In this document: in pieces, positions 1 through 8,139 of the stretch | How the letters are laid out: every line of letters begins with the position of its first letter | Numbering within the stretch: the first letter of the stretch is position 1 | Origin: a bacterium | GTDB taxonomy: Bacteria > Bacteroidota > Ignavibacteria > Kapaibacteriales > UBA2268 | Assembly: GCA_030426865.1 (NCBI GenBank) | Contig: JAUHXN010000042.1 | Span: 1 to 13,584, forward strand | Direction: 5' to 3' | DNA length: 13,584 nt | The notes under the pieces: generated by a model | What the model was told of the DNA's origin: nothing | The model's input: only the letters and a program-made list of their open reading frames with translations | Databases searched by the model: none | Program-made: the position numbers and the translations under genes

Positions 1-886
1 AAAGCACGCTGAAATAGCAGCAGCAATGTCTCTCGAGGCACTAATGGCAAATATGAAACCATATAATAAAAAATTACATGAAGTACGTGGATTCCAAGGA
101 GCTGTGAAAAGTGCTATTTCTATCAGAAAATGTTTAGAAGGAAGTGATTTAATTACCGGAAAAATAAAAACTAAAGTACAAGATGCATACTCTATGAGAT
201 CAAGTCCTCAAGTAATAGGTACTGCTAGAGATGCGATAAGATGGGCCCAAGAACAAGTAGAAATTGAATTAAATGGTGTTGGTGATAACCCAATATTCTT
301 CCCTGAAGATAATGAAGTTCTTTCAGGAGCAAATTTCCAAGGTTCACCAGTCTCATTACCTATGGATTCAGCTGGAGCAGCAATTACTATGGTTTCTGTT
401 CTTTCAGAAAGAAGATTAAATAGACTGTTAAACCCAGCTCTTAGTCAAGGGTTACCAAGTTTCTTGACAGATAAAGCTGGACTTTATAGTGGATTAATGT
501 TAAGTCAATATACTGCTGATACTTTGATTGTTGAACAAAGAATGCTTTCTGCACCTGCTTCTGTTCAGTCCATACCAGCAGCCGCAGATCAAGAAGATTT
601 CGTTTCAATGGGAATGAACACTGCATTGAAAAACAAACAAATTTTAGAGAATGCACACAGCATTATTGGAATTGAGTTCTTTGCAGCTGCCCAGGCTTTA
701 GATTTTCGAGATTTTAAAAATGGTGATGGTGTTTCAAAGGCATTTGAAGTTATAAGAAACCATATCGAATATTTAGACGAAGATAGACCATTATATAATG
801 ATCATAATACAATTACAGATTTAGTAAGATCTAATGAAATTTTAGATGCTGTTGAGTCTTTTGTAGGCGATTTAGACGTTGAGTAA
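1..886 (+). CDS. Aromatic amino acid ammonia-lyase (HAL/PAL family, MIO enzyme), C-terminal part
   Basis: This is the C-terminal ~295 residues of an MIO-dependent lyase, which removes ammonia from histidine or another aromatic amino acid in the cytoplasm. The frame is open to the left edge from base 2, so the ATG at 26 is internal and the gene is truncated by the window. The Ala-Ser-Gly that forms the MIO cofactor would lie upstream and is not visible. Numbering from the ATG at 26, recognisable family motifs are VQDAYSMR (51-58, with Gln52, Tyr55 and Arg58), ELNGVGDNP (81-89), SGANFQGSPV (100-109), LSERR (126-130) and SIPAAADQEDFVSMG (182-196). The QED glutamate is typical of histidine lyases, whereas NFQG is more like phenylalanine lyases, so the substrate is uncertain. 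The C-terminus is intact (stop 884-886) and overlaps the next gene by 8 bases. Family assignment is firm; hutH is possible but not claimed. Confidence 0.9.
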   Translation, partial: KHAEIAAAMSLEALMANMKPYNKKLHEVRGFQGAVKSAISIRKCLEGSDLITGKIKTKVQDAYSMRSSPQVIGTARDAIRWAQEQVEIELNGVGDNPIFFPEDNEVLSGANFQGSPVSLPMDSAGAAITMVSVLSERRLNRLLNPALSQGLPSFLTDKAGLYSGLMLSQYTADTLIVEQRMLSAPASVQSIPAAADQEDFVSMGMNTALKNKQILENAHSIIGIEFFAAAQALDFRDFKNGDGVSKAFEVIRNHIEYLDEDRPLYNDHNTITDLVRSNEILDAVESFVGDLDVE

Positions 887-1703
887 TCTAAAAACAGATA
901 TAATTAATTATTTAGAGAGTCAGAAAGTATATGGAAACAATATATTTTTTGAAGGTGATGGTATTGAATTTAAAATAGATAAGGACTTAGTATTAAAGAA
1001 TATGGCAAAAAAACAATCACCAAATAAAAATATAAAAGAATCTTCGAAAGAATCTACTATAAGTAGTAAAATTAAACATGAAATTAAAGAAGAAAATGGT
1101 AACTCTAATTCTTTCATTGCAGATGAAAATTCAGTCAATAAGAATTGGAGAGATGCAAAATCATTAGAAGTACTTTATAATGACATTCATAATTGTATGA
1201 GGTGTGAACTAGGAGCAACAAGAAATAAGTTTGTTTTTGGAAAAGGTGATCCGAATGCTGATTTATTAATAATCGGTGAAGCTCCTGGCAGAGACGAAGA
1301 TCAGCAAGGTGAGCCATTTGTTGGTAGATCTGGTAAATTATTAACTAGTATTCTTGAATCAATACAACTTTCAAGAGATGACGTTTTTATTGCAAACATT
1401 CTGAAATGTCGTCCACCGAATAACAGAAGACCATCTACTTCTGAAGTTGATACTTGTGAAGTATATTTACATAAACAAATTGAGATTTTGAATCCAAAAT
1501 ATATTCTAGCTCTCGGACTTACTGCAGCAGACACATTACTAAAAGAAAAGTGTATTATGAAAGATATAAGGGGGGAAATAATGGATTACAGAGGTAAAAA
1601 ATTAATGATTACCTATCATCCTTCAGCACTTCTAAGAAATCCGAATCTAAAAAGACCCGTTTGGGAAGATATGAAAAAGCTCAAAGGTTTATTAACAGAA
1701 TAA
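879..1703 (+). CDS. Uracil-DNA glycosylase, family 4 (Fe-S type)
   Basis: This enzyme removes uracil from DNA, starting base-excision repair of deaminated cytosine. In the 274-residue protein, motif A is GEAPGRDEDQQGEPF (133-147), followed by VGRSGKLL, and motif B is HPSALLRNP (247-255). Four cysteines, Cys106, Cys109, Cys177 and Cys193, fit the spacing of the [4Fe-4S] ligands of family 4 enzymes. The catalytic domain covers about 97-274. The first ~95 residues are a variable Lys/Ser/Asn-rich extension with a short helical-looking start. The start is taken as TTG at 879: the first in-frame ATG is residue 42, and TTG gives an 8-base overlap with the lyase gene, which suggests translational coupling; a weak AGGCG lies about 10 bases upstream. 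The gene ends 5 bases before the convergent permease stop. Function is confident; the exact start is less so. Confidence 0.92.
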   Translation: MSNLKTDIINYLESQKVYGNNIFFEGDGIEFKIDKDLVLKNMAKKQSPNKNIKESSKESTISSKIKHEIKEENGNSNSFIADENSVNKNWRDAKSLEVLYNDIHNCMRCELGATRNKFVFGKGDPNADLLIIGEAPGRDEDQQGEPFVGRSGKLLTSILESIQLSRDDVFIANILKCRPPNNRRPSTSEVDTCEVYLHKQIEILNPKYILALGLTAADTLLKEKCIMKDIRGEIMDYRGKKLMITYHPSALLRNPNLKRPVWEDMKKLKGLLTE

Positions 1704-1708
1704 TAACT

Positions 1709-2938
1709 CTATTCATATCTAAGAGCATCTATTGGATCTAAGCTAGCAGCTCTGAATGCTGGATAAAGACCAGATATTAACCCAAGAACTGTTGTAATTG
1801 ATATACTAATAATGATCCAATCCATAGGGATTGACACTTTAAGACCTAAGAAGTAACTAATTACTGAAGACATTATAAAACCCAGGGATATTCCAATTAA
1901 TCCTCCAATAAGTGTAATCGTCATCGTTTCTACAAGAAATTGCATTGTAATCCAAAACCTTCTGGCACCTAATGCTTTTCTTAAACCTATTTCTCTAGTC
2001 CTTTCTTTTATTGCAACAAGCATTATATTAGTAATACCCACTCCAGCAGCCGCTAAAGCAAAAAATCCTGCTAATAGACCAAAGTAAGTCAAGTAACCAG
2101 TTAAACCCGAGAATTGTTGTGTAATTGATTCATTCGTTTCTATTTCAAAACTATTATCATCACCTGGTTGATCACTTCTTAAAGTTCTCAAAGCTCCAAT
2201 AGTTTCATCTAAAACATAAGGAAAAGATTCCTTGTTAAATGCTTTTACACTGATATCCAATGATTCCCACCAATTACTATAATATTTATTAAATCTTGTA
2301 ATTGGTATAATTACTTGATTATCTTGACTTTTACCTAATATAGCACCTTTTTCATCTAGTACTCCTATTACTTCAAATTTTTGATTCCCTATTTTAATAT
2401 TCTTACCAATTGGGTTTATCCCATTGAACAACTTATTATAGACATCATTTCCAATTACAGCGACATTTCTATCAAACTCTACATCAGCTTCAGTTATAGA
2501 TCTACCTATTGGTACATCTCTATCATTTATATTAAAATAAACTTCGTTCGTACCCTGTAGTGTCACGTCTGGATCTGTTTCAAATTCAGAGTATTTAATT
2601 ATCATATTACTCTGGTTTGATTCCACACTTACAAAAGCTAAGTCTTCTATTTTGTCTTTTAGTTTAGAATATTGTTTGAAATCTATTCTTTCTCTTCTTC
2701 TGTACTTTCTCCAAGAATCCCTACCAGTCTGAACTGACGGTGTTCTCGAAATTTTAAATGAATTTTCTCCAAGATTTGCCATTTCAGTTTCAACAGTTTC
2801 ATCAAATGAAGAGACCAATGACCCGGAACCCATAATTGCAAATACGCCAATAGCAACACTCAATAAAGTTAAAAATGATCTCAACTTATGTATAAATATT
2901 GAGTGGATTGCCATTCTTATGCTTTCAAATAAATTCAT
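1709..2938 (-). CDS. MacB-type ABC transporter permease (second subunit)
   Basis: This inner-membrane permease of the MacB/FtsX-like type has 409 residues. TM1 lies at about 18-42, a large periplasmic MacB-PCD-like domain at about 45-280, and three more TMs at about 283-309, 332-363 and 374-395. KERTREIGLRKALGA (311-325) is the coupling-helix motif between TM2 and TM3, and the C-terminus DPIDALRYE is typical of the family. MacB permeases do not form a channel: they couple cytoplasmic ATP hydrolysis to movement of a periplasmic domain that drives MacA-TolC. It is last in the operon, with its ATG overlapping the TAA of the preceding permease by one base (TAATG). With that paralogue it probably forms a heterodimer served by one ATPase. 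The basic-aromatic stretch after TM1 (SWRKYRRRE, 75-83) has a counterpart in the partner. The substrate cannot be read from sequence. Confidence 0.92.
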   Translation of the reverse strand: MNLFESIRMAIHSIFIHKLRSFLTLLSVAIGVFAIMGSGSLVSSFDETVETEMANLGENSFKISRTPSVQTGRDSWRKYRRRERIDFKQYSKLKDKIEDLAFVSVESNQSNMIIKYSEFETDPDVTLQGTNEVYFNINDRDVPIGRSITEADVEFDRNVAVIGNDVYNKLFNGINPIGKNIKIGNQKFEVIGVLDEKGAILGKSQDNQVIIPITRFNKYYSNWWESLDISVKAFNKESFPYVLDETIGALRTLRSDQPGDDNSFEIETNESITQQFSGLTGYLTYFGLLAGFFALAAAGVGITNIMLVAIKERTREIGLRKALGARRFWITMQFLVETMTITLIGGLIGISLGFIMSSVISYFLGLKVSIPMDWIIISISITTVLGLISGLYPAFRAASLDPIDALRYE

Positions 2939-4188
2939 TAATCAAACCTCAGAGCTTCGACTGGATTTAATCTTGCTGCTCTAATTGCTGGTATCAAACC
3001 TGCAAGTATTCCAACAAATACTGAAACTAAAGTAGCAATAATAAATAATTCAGTCGGTAGAACTGGTAATAAAAAGCTGACTTCAGGAAAGTAAGTTGGA
3101 AGATAGGTTGCAGCCAAATAAGCAATACCAGAACACATTATTAATGATAAAATAGCTCCTAATAAACATAAAAATGAAGATTCAACAAGAAATTGAAGCC
3201 ATATTGAACGTTTTTTGGCTCCCAAAGATTTTCTTATTCCTATCTCTTTAGTTCTTTCAGTTACAGTTACAAACATAATATTCATAATACCAATAATACC
3301 TACTATAAATGCTAAAGATGTCATAACTATTCCAATCATATAAACATTTAGCCTTAAAGTCTCTATAGATTTCTCAAATGCTTTAGTTTCATTTATAGAA
3401 AAATCGTTTGGTTCATTTGGTTTGAGATTTCTAATTATCCTCATTAATCCTATCGTTTCAGTCCTAACTTCATCTAAGTTATTTTCTAAACCTGCTTTGA
3501 TTCCTATAGACATGGATTTCCTATCTACATTCCAAATCCCTGCATATTTTTTTAAAGGTAAAAACATTTGTCTATCAATAAAATCAACGAACATTGTTCC
3601 ACGCTTTTTTACTACACCAATTACCCTAAGGGGTCTTCCATTTAGTTTGATAGTCTTCCCTATTGGGTCTTGTCCTTTAAAAATAGTTGAATATACTAAA
3701 TGTCCTATGACTATAACATTAGACCCGTATTCTTCTTCAAACTCATTAAAATATCTACCTAATAACAAATTACCCACAGGAGTAAATGCATTTTCTGCAG
3801 TAGTGCCTACAGCTGTCATTCCTTGATAGGTTTCACCATCATATTCAATGGTTGTACCCCATTGATTGATATTAGGTATTACATACTCGGCAGTTCCGTG
3901 TAACTTTCTTAATTGTTCAGCTTGTTTCAGTGAAATATTTTTTCTATTTCTAACATTACGCCAATTATCGCCTCCAGTCCAGTCCCATTTATCTATATAT
4001 AGCATATCTGTTCCAATTATTGAGAACGTATCTTGCATTGCTTTATCTAGACCACCTAAGAGCCACCCCATCATTATAACTATAGAGATACCAATTACTA
4101 CACCCAAAGAAGCTAAAAAAGCTCTAAGTTTATTTGATCTTAAAGCTTCAAAGGAAAGTAGTATAGATTCTTTTATCTCGTAGAGCAT
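2938..4188 (-). CDS. MacB-type ABC transporter permease (first subunit)
   Basis: A 416-residue FtsX/MacB-type permease. TM1 is at about 22-45, the periplasmic domain at about 46-280, and TM2-TM4 at about 282-308, 332-358 and 380-402. TERTKEIGIRKSLGA (310-324) is the cytoplasmic coupling motif and NPVEALRFD is the usual C-terminus. It is a clear but diverged paralogue of the next gene downstream. Both carry a W-rich basic segment just after TM1, here IDKWDWTGGDNWRN (65-78). This argues for an obligate heterodimer rather than the single fused MacB of enterobacteria. The start ATG is 5 bases after the ATPase stop with no strong Shine-Dalgarno, only an A-rich leader. The stop TAA overlaps the next ATG by one base. 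The exported substrate (lipid, peptide, antibiotic or lipoprotein) is unknown. Confidence 0.92.
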   Translation of the reverse strand: MLYEIKESILLSFEALRSNKLRAFLASLGVVIGISIVIMMGWLLGGLDKAMQDTFSIIGTDMLYIDKWDWTGGDNWRNVRNRKNISLKQAEQLRKLHGTAEYVIPNINQWGTTIEYDGETYQGMTAVGTTAENAFTPVGNLLLGRYFNEFEEEYGSNVIVIGHLVYSTIFKGQDPIGKTIKLNGRPLRVIGVVKKRGTMFVDFIDRQMFLPLKKYAGIWNVDRKSMSIGIKAGLENNLDEVRTETIGLMRIIRNLKPNEPNDFSINETKAFEKSIETLRLNVYMIGIVMTSLAFIVGIIGIMNIMFVTVTERTKEIGIRKSLGAKKRSIWLQFLVESSFLCLLGAILSLIMCSGIAYLAATYLPTYFPEVSFLLPVLPTELFIIATLVSVFVGILAGLIPAIRAARLNPVEALRFD

Positions 4189-4193
4189 ATTTT

Positions 4194-4901
4194 TTAGTTA
4201 AAATTTACTTGATTGTGATTTAATTCATCTGACTCAATTAACCCATCTCTTAGTCTTATTATTCTTTTTGCATGAAGTGCAATTTCTTCTTCATGAGTTA
4301 CAAGTATTATCGTATTCCCAGATTCCCATAGATTCTGGAATAATCTCATTATATCTTCACCAGTTTTAGAGTCTAAATTACCTGTAGGTTCATCTGCTAA
4401 AATAATAGAAGGTGACGTTACTAATGCTCTTGCAATAGCAACTCTTTGTCTTTGACCACCCGATAATTCATTCGGCTTGTGTTCCATTCTGTCTTCTAGT
4501 CCAACACTTTTTAATGCGGCTTCAGCTTTTTCAATACGATCATATTTTTTTACACCCGAATAAACTAAAGGTAATTCGATATTTTTTAGTGCAGAAGCTC
4601 TTGGAAGTAAATTAAAAGTTTGAAAAACAAAACCTATTTCTCTATTCCTAATTTCTGCCAATTCATTATCATTCAACTCACGAACGTTAGTATTATTGAA
4701 AAAATAAGTACCAGAACTTGGAGTATCTAAACATCCAAGTATATTCATAAGGGTAGATTTACCTGATCCAGAAGGACCCATCAAAGCTACATATTCATTC
4801 TGATTTATTGAAACTGTTATATCACGAAGTGCATGCACTAATTGTGAGCCCATTTGATATACTTTACTTATATTTCTAATATCAATTATAGGTTTAGACA
4901 T
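4194..4901 (-). CDS. ABC transporter ATP-binding protein (MacB/LolD type)
   Basis: A 235-residue cytoplasmic ATPase of the MacB/LolD/FtsE branch that powers the two adjacent permeases. All nucleotide-binding motifs are present: Walker A GPSGSGKS (42-49), Q-loop Gln94 in FVFQTFNLLP, signature LSGGQRQR (146-153), Walker B IILADE (166-171), D-loop NLD (175-177) and H-loop His203 in VTHEEE. The TFNLLP sequence after the Q-loop is typical of this branch. Length is normal for a stand-alone domain; in E. coli MacB the equivalent domain is fused to the permease, here it is separate. The start ATG overlaps the adaptor stop by one base (TAATG), and the first permease follows after 5 bases. Residues 222-235 form a short Asn-rich tail. 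LolD is the main alternative, but the MacA and TolC neighbours favour a tripartite efflux or export role. Confidence 0.95.
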   Translation of the reverse strand: MSKPIIDIRNISKVYQMGSQLVHALRDITVSINQNEYVALMGPSGSGKSTLMNILGCLDTPSSGTYFFNNTNVRELNDNELAEIRNREIGFVFQTFNLLPRASALKNIELPLVYSGVKKYDRIEKAEAALKSVGLEDRMEHKPNELSGGQRQRVAIARALVTSPSIILADEPTGNLDSKTGEDIMRLFQNLWESGNTIILVTHEEEIALHAKRIIRLRDGLIESDELNHNQVNFN

Positions 4902-6181
4902 TATTTTTTACCAGCTCTTTTCTGACCCATACTACCATTTTCTTTAGTTATCTTAGCTCCATCATAAAGCTCTTTACTAATAGACGAAAAACTTCCTGTC
5001 ACTATTTCTTCATCTGCCTTTAGACCAGTTTTGATTTCAATATAACCTTCATCACTTATGCCTGTTTCTACATTCGCAGAAATAACTTTCTTACCATCAA
5101 CAACAAATACTATTGACTGAGGTTTATCATTTGAATTATCTTTATCCGCATTGACTTTTCTTATTTTAGACTTACTTTCATCACCCATTGCATCCATACC
5201 TAATCTAACAGTAACGGATTGTAATGGCACTGCAATAACATCATAATGAGTTTCAGTTTCTATATCTACATTACAACTCATACCTGGACGCATTTTAGGG
5301 TCCAAATCAAGTAATCTAATTTTTACTTCAAAGTTAGTTACTTGATCTTGTGAAGATTGTGCTGAAATTTTAGCAGAATGTCCTATTTCTTTTACTATTC
5401 CTTTAAATATTTTATCAGGAAATGCATCAATCTCTATACTAGCTGTATCACCTACGTTAATAAGGACGATATCATTTTCATCAACATCAACTTTCGTATT
5501 CATTGTAGAAAGATCTGAAATACGCATCATTTCAGTACCTAGGTTTTGAACTGTCCCTAATACTTTCTCCCCTACTTCAATATTTAGTGCTGTAACAATA
5601 CCATCTATTGGAGAAACTATTGTAGTTCTTGATGCATTCTGTTGAATTTGCTTTAAAGAAGCCTTTGATTGATTATATCTTGCTAATGCATTTTGATATT
5701 GACTTCTTGTTTGGTCTAAAGTAGTTTTAGATCTATCTAAGTCTTGTTTTGCAACGTATTCTTTTTCATATAAATCTCGCATACGACTAAATTCGTATTC
5801 TGCTCTTTCAAGAGAAGATTTCTGATAATCAATATCAGTTTTTGAAGCATCAAGAGCAGCCTGATATTGTTCTAATTGTGTTTGAATAAGGTCTGGTTTT
5901 ATTCTAGCCAGTAATTGACCTTTTTTAACAGTATCTCCTTCCATAACAGGCAAAGCTATAATCTCGCCACTTGCTTCTGAAGAAATTTTTACTTCAGTCT
6001 CAGGATGCAAATTACCTATAGCATTAACTTTTTGAGTAATAGTACGAAGGCTTACTTTATCAGTTCTTACAGGGATATCAACTGTTTTATCTTTAGATAA
6101 AAAATATCCAACAGCAGCAATAGCAGCTATAATAAGAATAATTAGAAATATTATTTTTCCTTTAGATTTTTTCTTTGCCAT
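4901..6181 (-). CDS. MacA-like periplasmic adaptor (HlyD/RND-type membrane fusion protein)
   Basis: A 426-residue adaptor that bridges the MacB-type permeases to the TolC-family channel. A Lys-rich N-terminus is followed by one TM anchor (about 9-29). The first lipoyl half-motif is around 65-95 (GEIIALPVMEGDTVKKGQ), a long helical hairpin at about 97-184, then the second lipoyl half (TTIVSPIDGIVTALNIEVGE, 186-205). Beta-barrel and membrane-proximal domains extend to about 400. The hairpin is of MacA length, suggesting tip-to-tip docking with TolC. A charged, Asn/Lys-rich insertion lies at about 332-354 between two beta segments. A Shine-Dalgarno AGGAT at 6187-6191 overlaps the stop of the upstream RDD gene, so the two are probably coupled. 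Family and partner roles are secure; the substrate is unknown. Confidence 0.93.
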   Translation of the reverse strand: MAKKKSKGKIIFLIILIIAAIAAVGYFLSKDKTVDIPVRTDKVSLRTITQKVNAIGNLHPETEVKISSEASGEIIALPVMEGDTVKKGQLLARIKPDLIQTQLEQYQAALDASKTDIDYQKSSLERAEYEFSRMRDLYEKEYVAKQDLDRSKTTLDQTRSQYQNALARYNQSKASLKQIQQNASRTTIVSPIDGIVTALNIEVGEKVLGTVQNLGTEMMRISDLSTMNTKVDVDENDIVLINVGDTASIEIDAFPDKIFKGIVKEIGHSAKISAQSSQDQVTNFEVKIRLLDLDPKMRPGMSCNVDIETETHYDVIAVPLQSVTVRLGMDAMGDESKSKIRKVNADKDNSNDKPQSIVFVVDGKKVISANVETGISDEGYIEIKTGLKADEEIVTGSFSSISKELYDGAKITKENGSMGQKRAGKK

Positions 6182-6189
6182 TTGTTATC

Positions 6190-6798
6190 CTAGTAATTTT
6201 TAATGTTTTCTTTATAATATACTGCTGTATTTGTAATCATATCATGTAAAGCCAATCGTTTAACCCCTAGTGTAAATAGAAAACCAATTAAAATAATTAC
6301 AAGAATTATACTAGATATACCTTGTAAAAACTCTAATGATAATAAAATACCTAAAACTGAAAAAATTGAGTTTGCATGTTTAATTAAATATCTATTTAAT
6401 AATTGTGATGTATTAGCTTCTTTTCTGTTTGAACTTGCAATTTTAATACTTAATAACATTTTACCCACGGAAGCTCCAAATAATACTTCCGTTGAATAAT
6501 AAATTAAACCTATAATAACTGCAATTAAACTAGAGTCTTGCATAATTACAGATAAAGCTTCTAGATTATTTAAAGGATTTTCAATTTTTATTATTTCCTC
6601 AAAAACACCAGTAATACCCATTACTATAACACCTATTATGGTATTAAAAACGAAATCTATTATAAACGCACCGAACCTACGACCAAATCCGACTCTATAT
6701 CCTAACTCGTAGTCATCACCGAATTGATTTCTCATGTATTCGTCATGCTCTTGTGTTCCTTCTTGTGGAACATTTGGAAGATTGTAATTATCATTCAT
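6190..6798 (-). CDS. RDD family membrane protein
   Basis: A 202-residue integral membrane protein with the RDD signature. GRRFGAFIIDF (39-49) supplies the Arg and first Asp, and KRLALHDMITNTAVYYK (180-196) the C-terminal Asp motif. GKMLLSIKI (112-120) is the usual loop after the second TM. Hydrophobic segments lie at about 43-66, 87-108, 142-157 and 160-178. The N-terminus is an Asn/Glu-rich cytoplasmic-looking tail of ~35 residues. The family's function is mostly unknown; some members have been linked to ion transport. It sits between the TolC-like gene (12 bases upstream) and the adaptor (8 bases downstream), so it is expected to be co-expressed with the exporter. A Shine-Dalgarno AAGG at 6809-6812 overlaps the upstream stop and supports this ATG. 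Its role in the exporter is an inference from position only. Confidence 0.85.
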   Translation of the reverse strand: MNDNYNLPNVPQEGTQEHDEYMRNQFGDDYELGYRVGFGRRFGAFIIDFVFNTIIGVIVMGITGVFEEIIKIENPLNNLEALSVIMQDSSLIAVIIGLIYYSTEVLFGASVGKMLLSIKIASSNRKEANTSQLLNRYLIKHANSIFSVLGILLSLEFLQGISSIILVIILIGFLFTLGVKRLALHDMITNTAVYYKENIKNY

Positions 6799-6810
6799 AT
6801 AAGTTTTTCC

Positions 6811-8139
6811 TTATTGTTCAACACCAATTGAATTTAGAAGTTCTTTTTTTGCTTTAAAATAATTGTAAACAGCATTTACTTTGTTTAGTTGAGAGTTAAT
6901 GAATTGAGCATTGGAAGATTGTAACTCTAAAACAGTCGCTGCACCTACTCTATATCTTTCTTTTATACTTTCATTATTCCGTTGCGACGATATAAGTGAT
7001 TTATCAGAAACAATTAATTGCTTTTGAGATATTTCTAAGTTTAATAAAGCCGTTTTTACTTCATTTCTTACTTGATTCTCAAGTCTCATTTTTTCAATTT
7101 CAGCTTGTTTTAACTGCATTTCTGCATTCTGAACCTGTTGATCTGTTCTGAAATTATTAAATATAGGTACACTTAGATTTAACCCTAGGGCAAAATTTCC
7201 TCTATTACTAAATTCGTCAATTTCTGTATTTGCCCATGACCACCCTGTAGAAGCAGAAATATTCGGATAATAATTCCCTTCTGCCGCATTTTTTGCTGCT
7301 TTCGCTGCGTTTCCACTTAAGTCAAATGATTTGATATCATACCTATTGTTTAAAGCTTTTTTAACTAATTCGTCTTGATCTTTGTGATTATTATAGAAAC
7401 TCTGAACTTCTTTATCAGTTACATCCGAAGGTATACTATTTATGTCAAATTTCACATCCAGATCTGGAGCTAGTCCCATTAGCATAAGTAAGCTTGCCTT
7501 AGATGTAAAGTGATTATTTTCTGCTGTCAGTAAGTCATATTCTAAATTACCAAGCTCAGCCTCTTGTGAATAAATTTGAGGTAGTGCAGAGACTCCAGCT
7601 TTATATTGTGCTTTCATTTTCTCAAGATCATTTTTGCCTAGTTCAATGTTTTCCTGTCTAATCCGAACTATTTGTGAGTTTCGTATAACCTCAGTATATG
7701 CTCTATAAACCTGTATTTTTATGTCCCTTTTGATTTGCTCTACGTTCATTTTAACAGATTCTAAATTATCTTTTGAAGAAGAGTAATTATATTCTCGACT
7801 GAATCCGTCAAATAAAGTTAATCTAGCACCTGTGCTTGCGTTATATCTATTGGGGTTTTGATTAGATTCGATAACTCTGTCTCCAAAGACAAGTGACTGA
7901 CTAAGATTGTTTAGTTGTCTGTTATAACCAATATTAGCAGAAATAGTTGGTAAATACTCTCCAAACGAACTTCTAAGACCAGCTTCTGCTACGTCTATTC
8001 TTTCTTTACTTATAAGTAAATCAAAGTTCTTTTCAAGAGCTATATTTATACAATCATCTAAGGTTAGAGTTGCACCTGGCCCAGATATTTGAGAAAAAAG
8101 AGTAAGTGGTAGAAATAGAAAAAGTAATAAAAACTTCAT
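6811..8139 (-). CDS. TolC-family outer-membrane efflux protein
   Basis: A 442-residue outer-membrane channel protein, the exit duct of the tripartite exporter encoded just downstream. A signal peptide covers about 1-16 (MKFLLLFLFLPLTLFS). The mature protein begins with a family-typical LTLDDCINIALEKNFDLL segment (25-42). Two repeated halves follow, about 28-235 and 260-442, each with long amphipathic helices and a beta-strand pair. The strands are seen as YLPTISANIGYNR (78-90) and YYPNISASTGWSW, and each half also has an ARLTLFDGF- or LSVPIFNNF-type segment. The C-terminus (VLELQSSNAQFINSQLNKV...) is the usual terminal helix. It opens the exporter part of the operon after the only real gap in the run. 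The start ATG has AGGCGAG at 8144-8150 with 4-base spacing. Which substrate it serves is unknown. Confidence 0.93.
   Translation of the reverse strand: MKFLLLFLFLPLTLFSQISGPGATLTLDDCINIALEKNFDLLISKERIDVAEAGLRSSFGEYLPTISANIGYNRQLNNLSQSLVFGDRVIESNQNPNRYNASTGARLTLFDGFSREYNYSSSKDNLESVKMNVEQIKRDIKIQVYRAYTEVIRNSQIVRIRQENIELGKNDLEKMKAQYKAGVSALPQIYSQEAELGNLEYDLLTAENNHFTSKASLLMLMGLAPDLDVKFDINSIPSDVTDKEVQSFYNNHKDQDELVKKALNNRYDIKSFDLSGNAAKAAKNAAEGNYYPNISASTGWSWANTEIDEFSNRGNFALGLNLSVPIFNNFRTDQQVQNAEMQLKQAEIEKMRLENQVRNEVKTALLNLEISQKQLIVSDKSLISSQRNNESIKERYRVGAATVLELQSSNAQFINSQLNKVNAVYNYFKAKKELLNSIGVEQ

Noticed and set aside
26..28. ATG as the start of the ammonia-lyase
   Set aside because: The frame is open to base 2 and the upstream residues (KHAEIAAA) continue the conserved family helix; the missing N-terminal half carries the MIO motif.
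441..656. Open frame on the - strand across the ammonia-lyase
   Set aside because: It is antisense to conserved active-site motifs of the lyase and has no start context or recognisable product; likewise the - strand frames within the glycosylase gene.
1568..1583. Shine-Dalgarno-like AAGGGGGG before an in-frame ATG inside the glycosylase gene
   Set aside because: The product would be only the last ~40 residues without a catalytic core; the G-run simply encodes Arg-Gly in the conserved domain.
3422..3826. A 134-codon open frame on the + strand, with another at 3866-4183
   Set aside because: Both lie wholly antisense to a well-supported MacB-type permease; they show no recognisable domain and their composition mirrors the permease codons.
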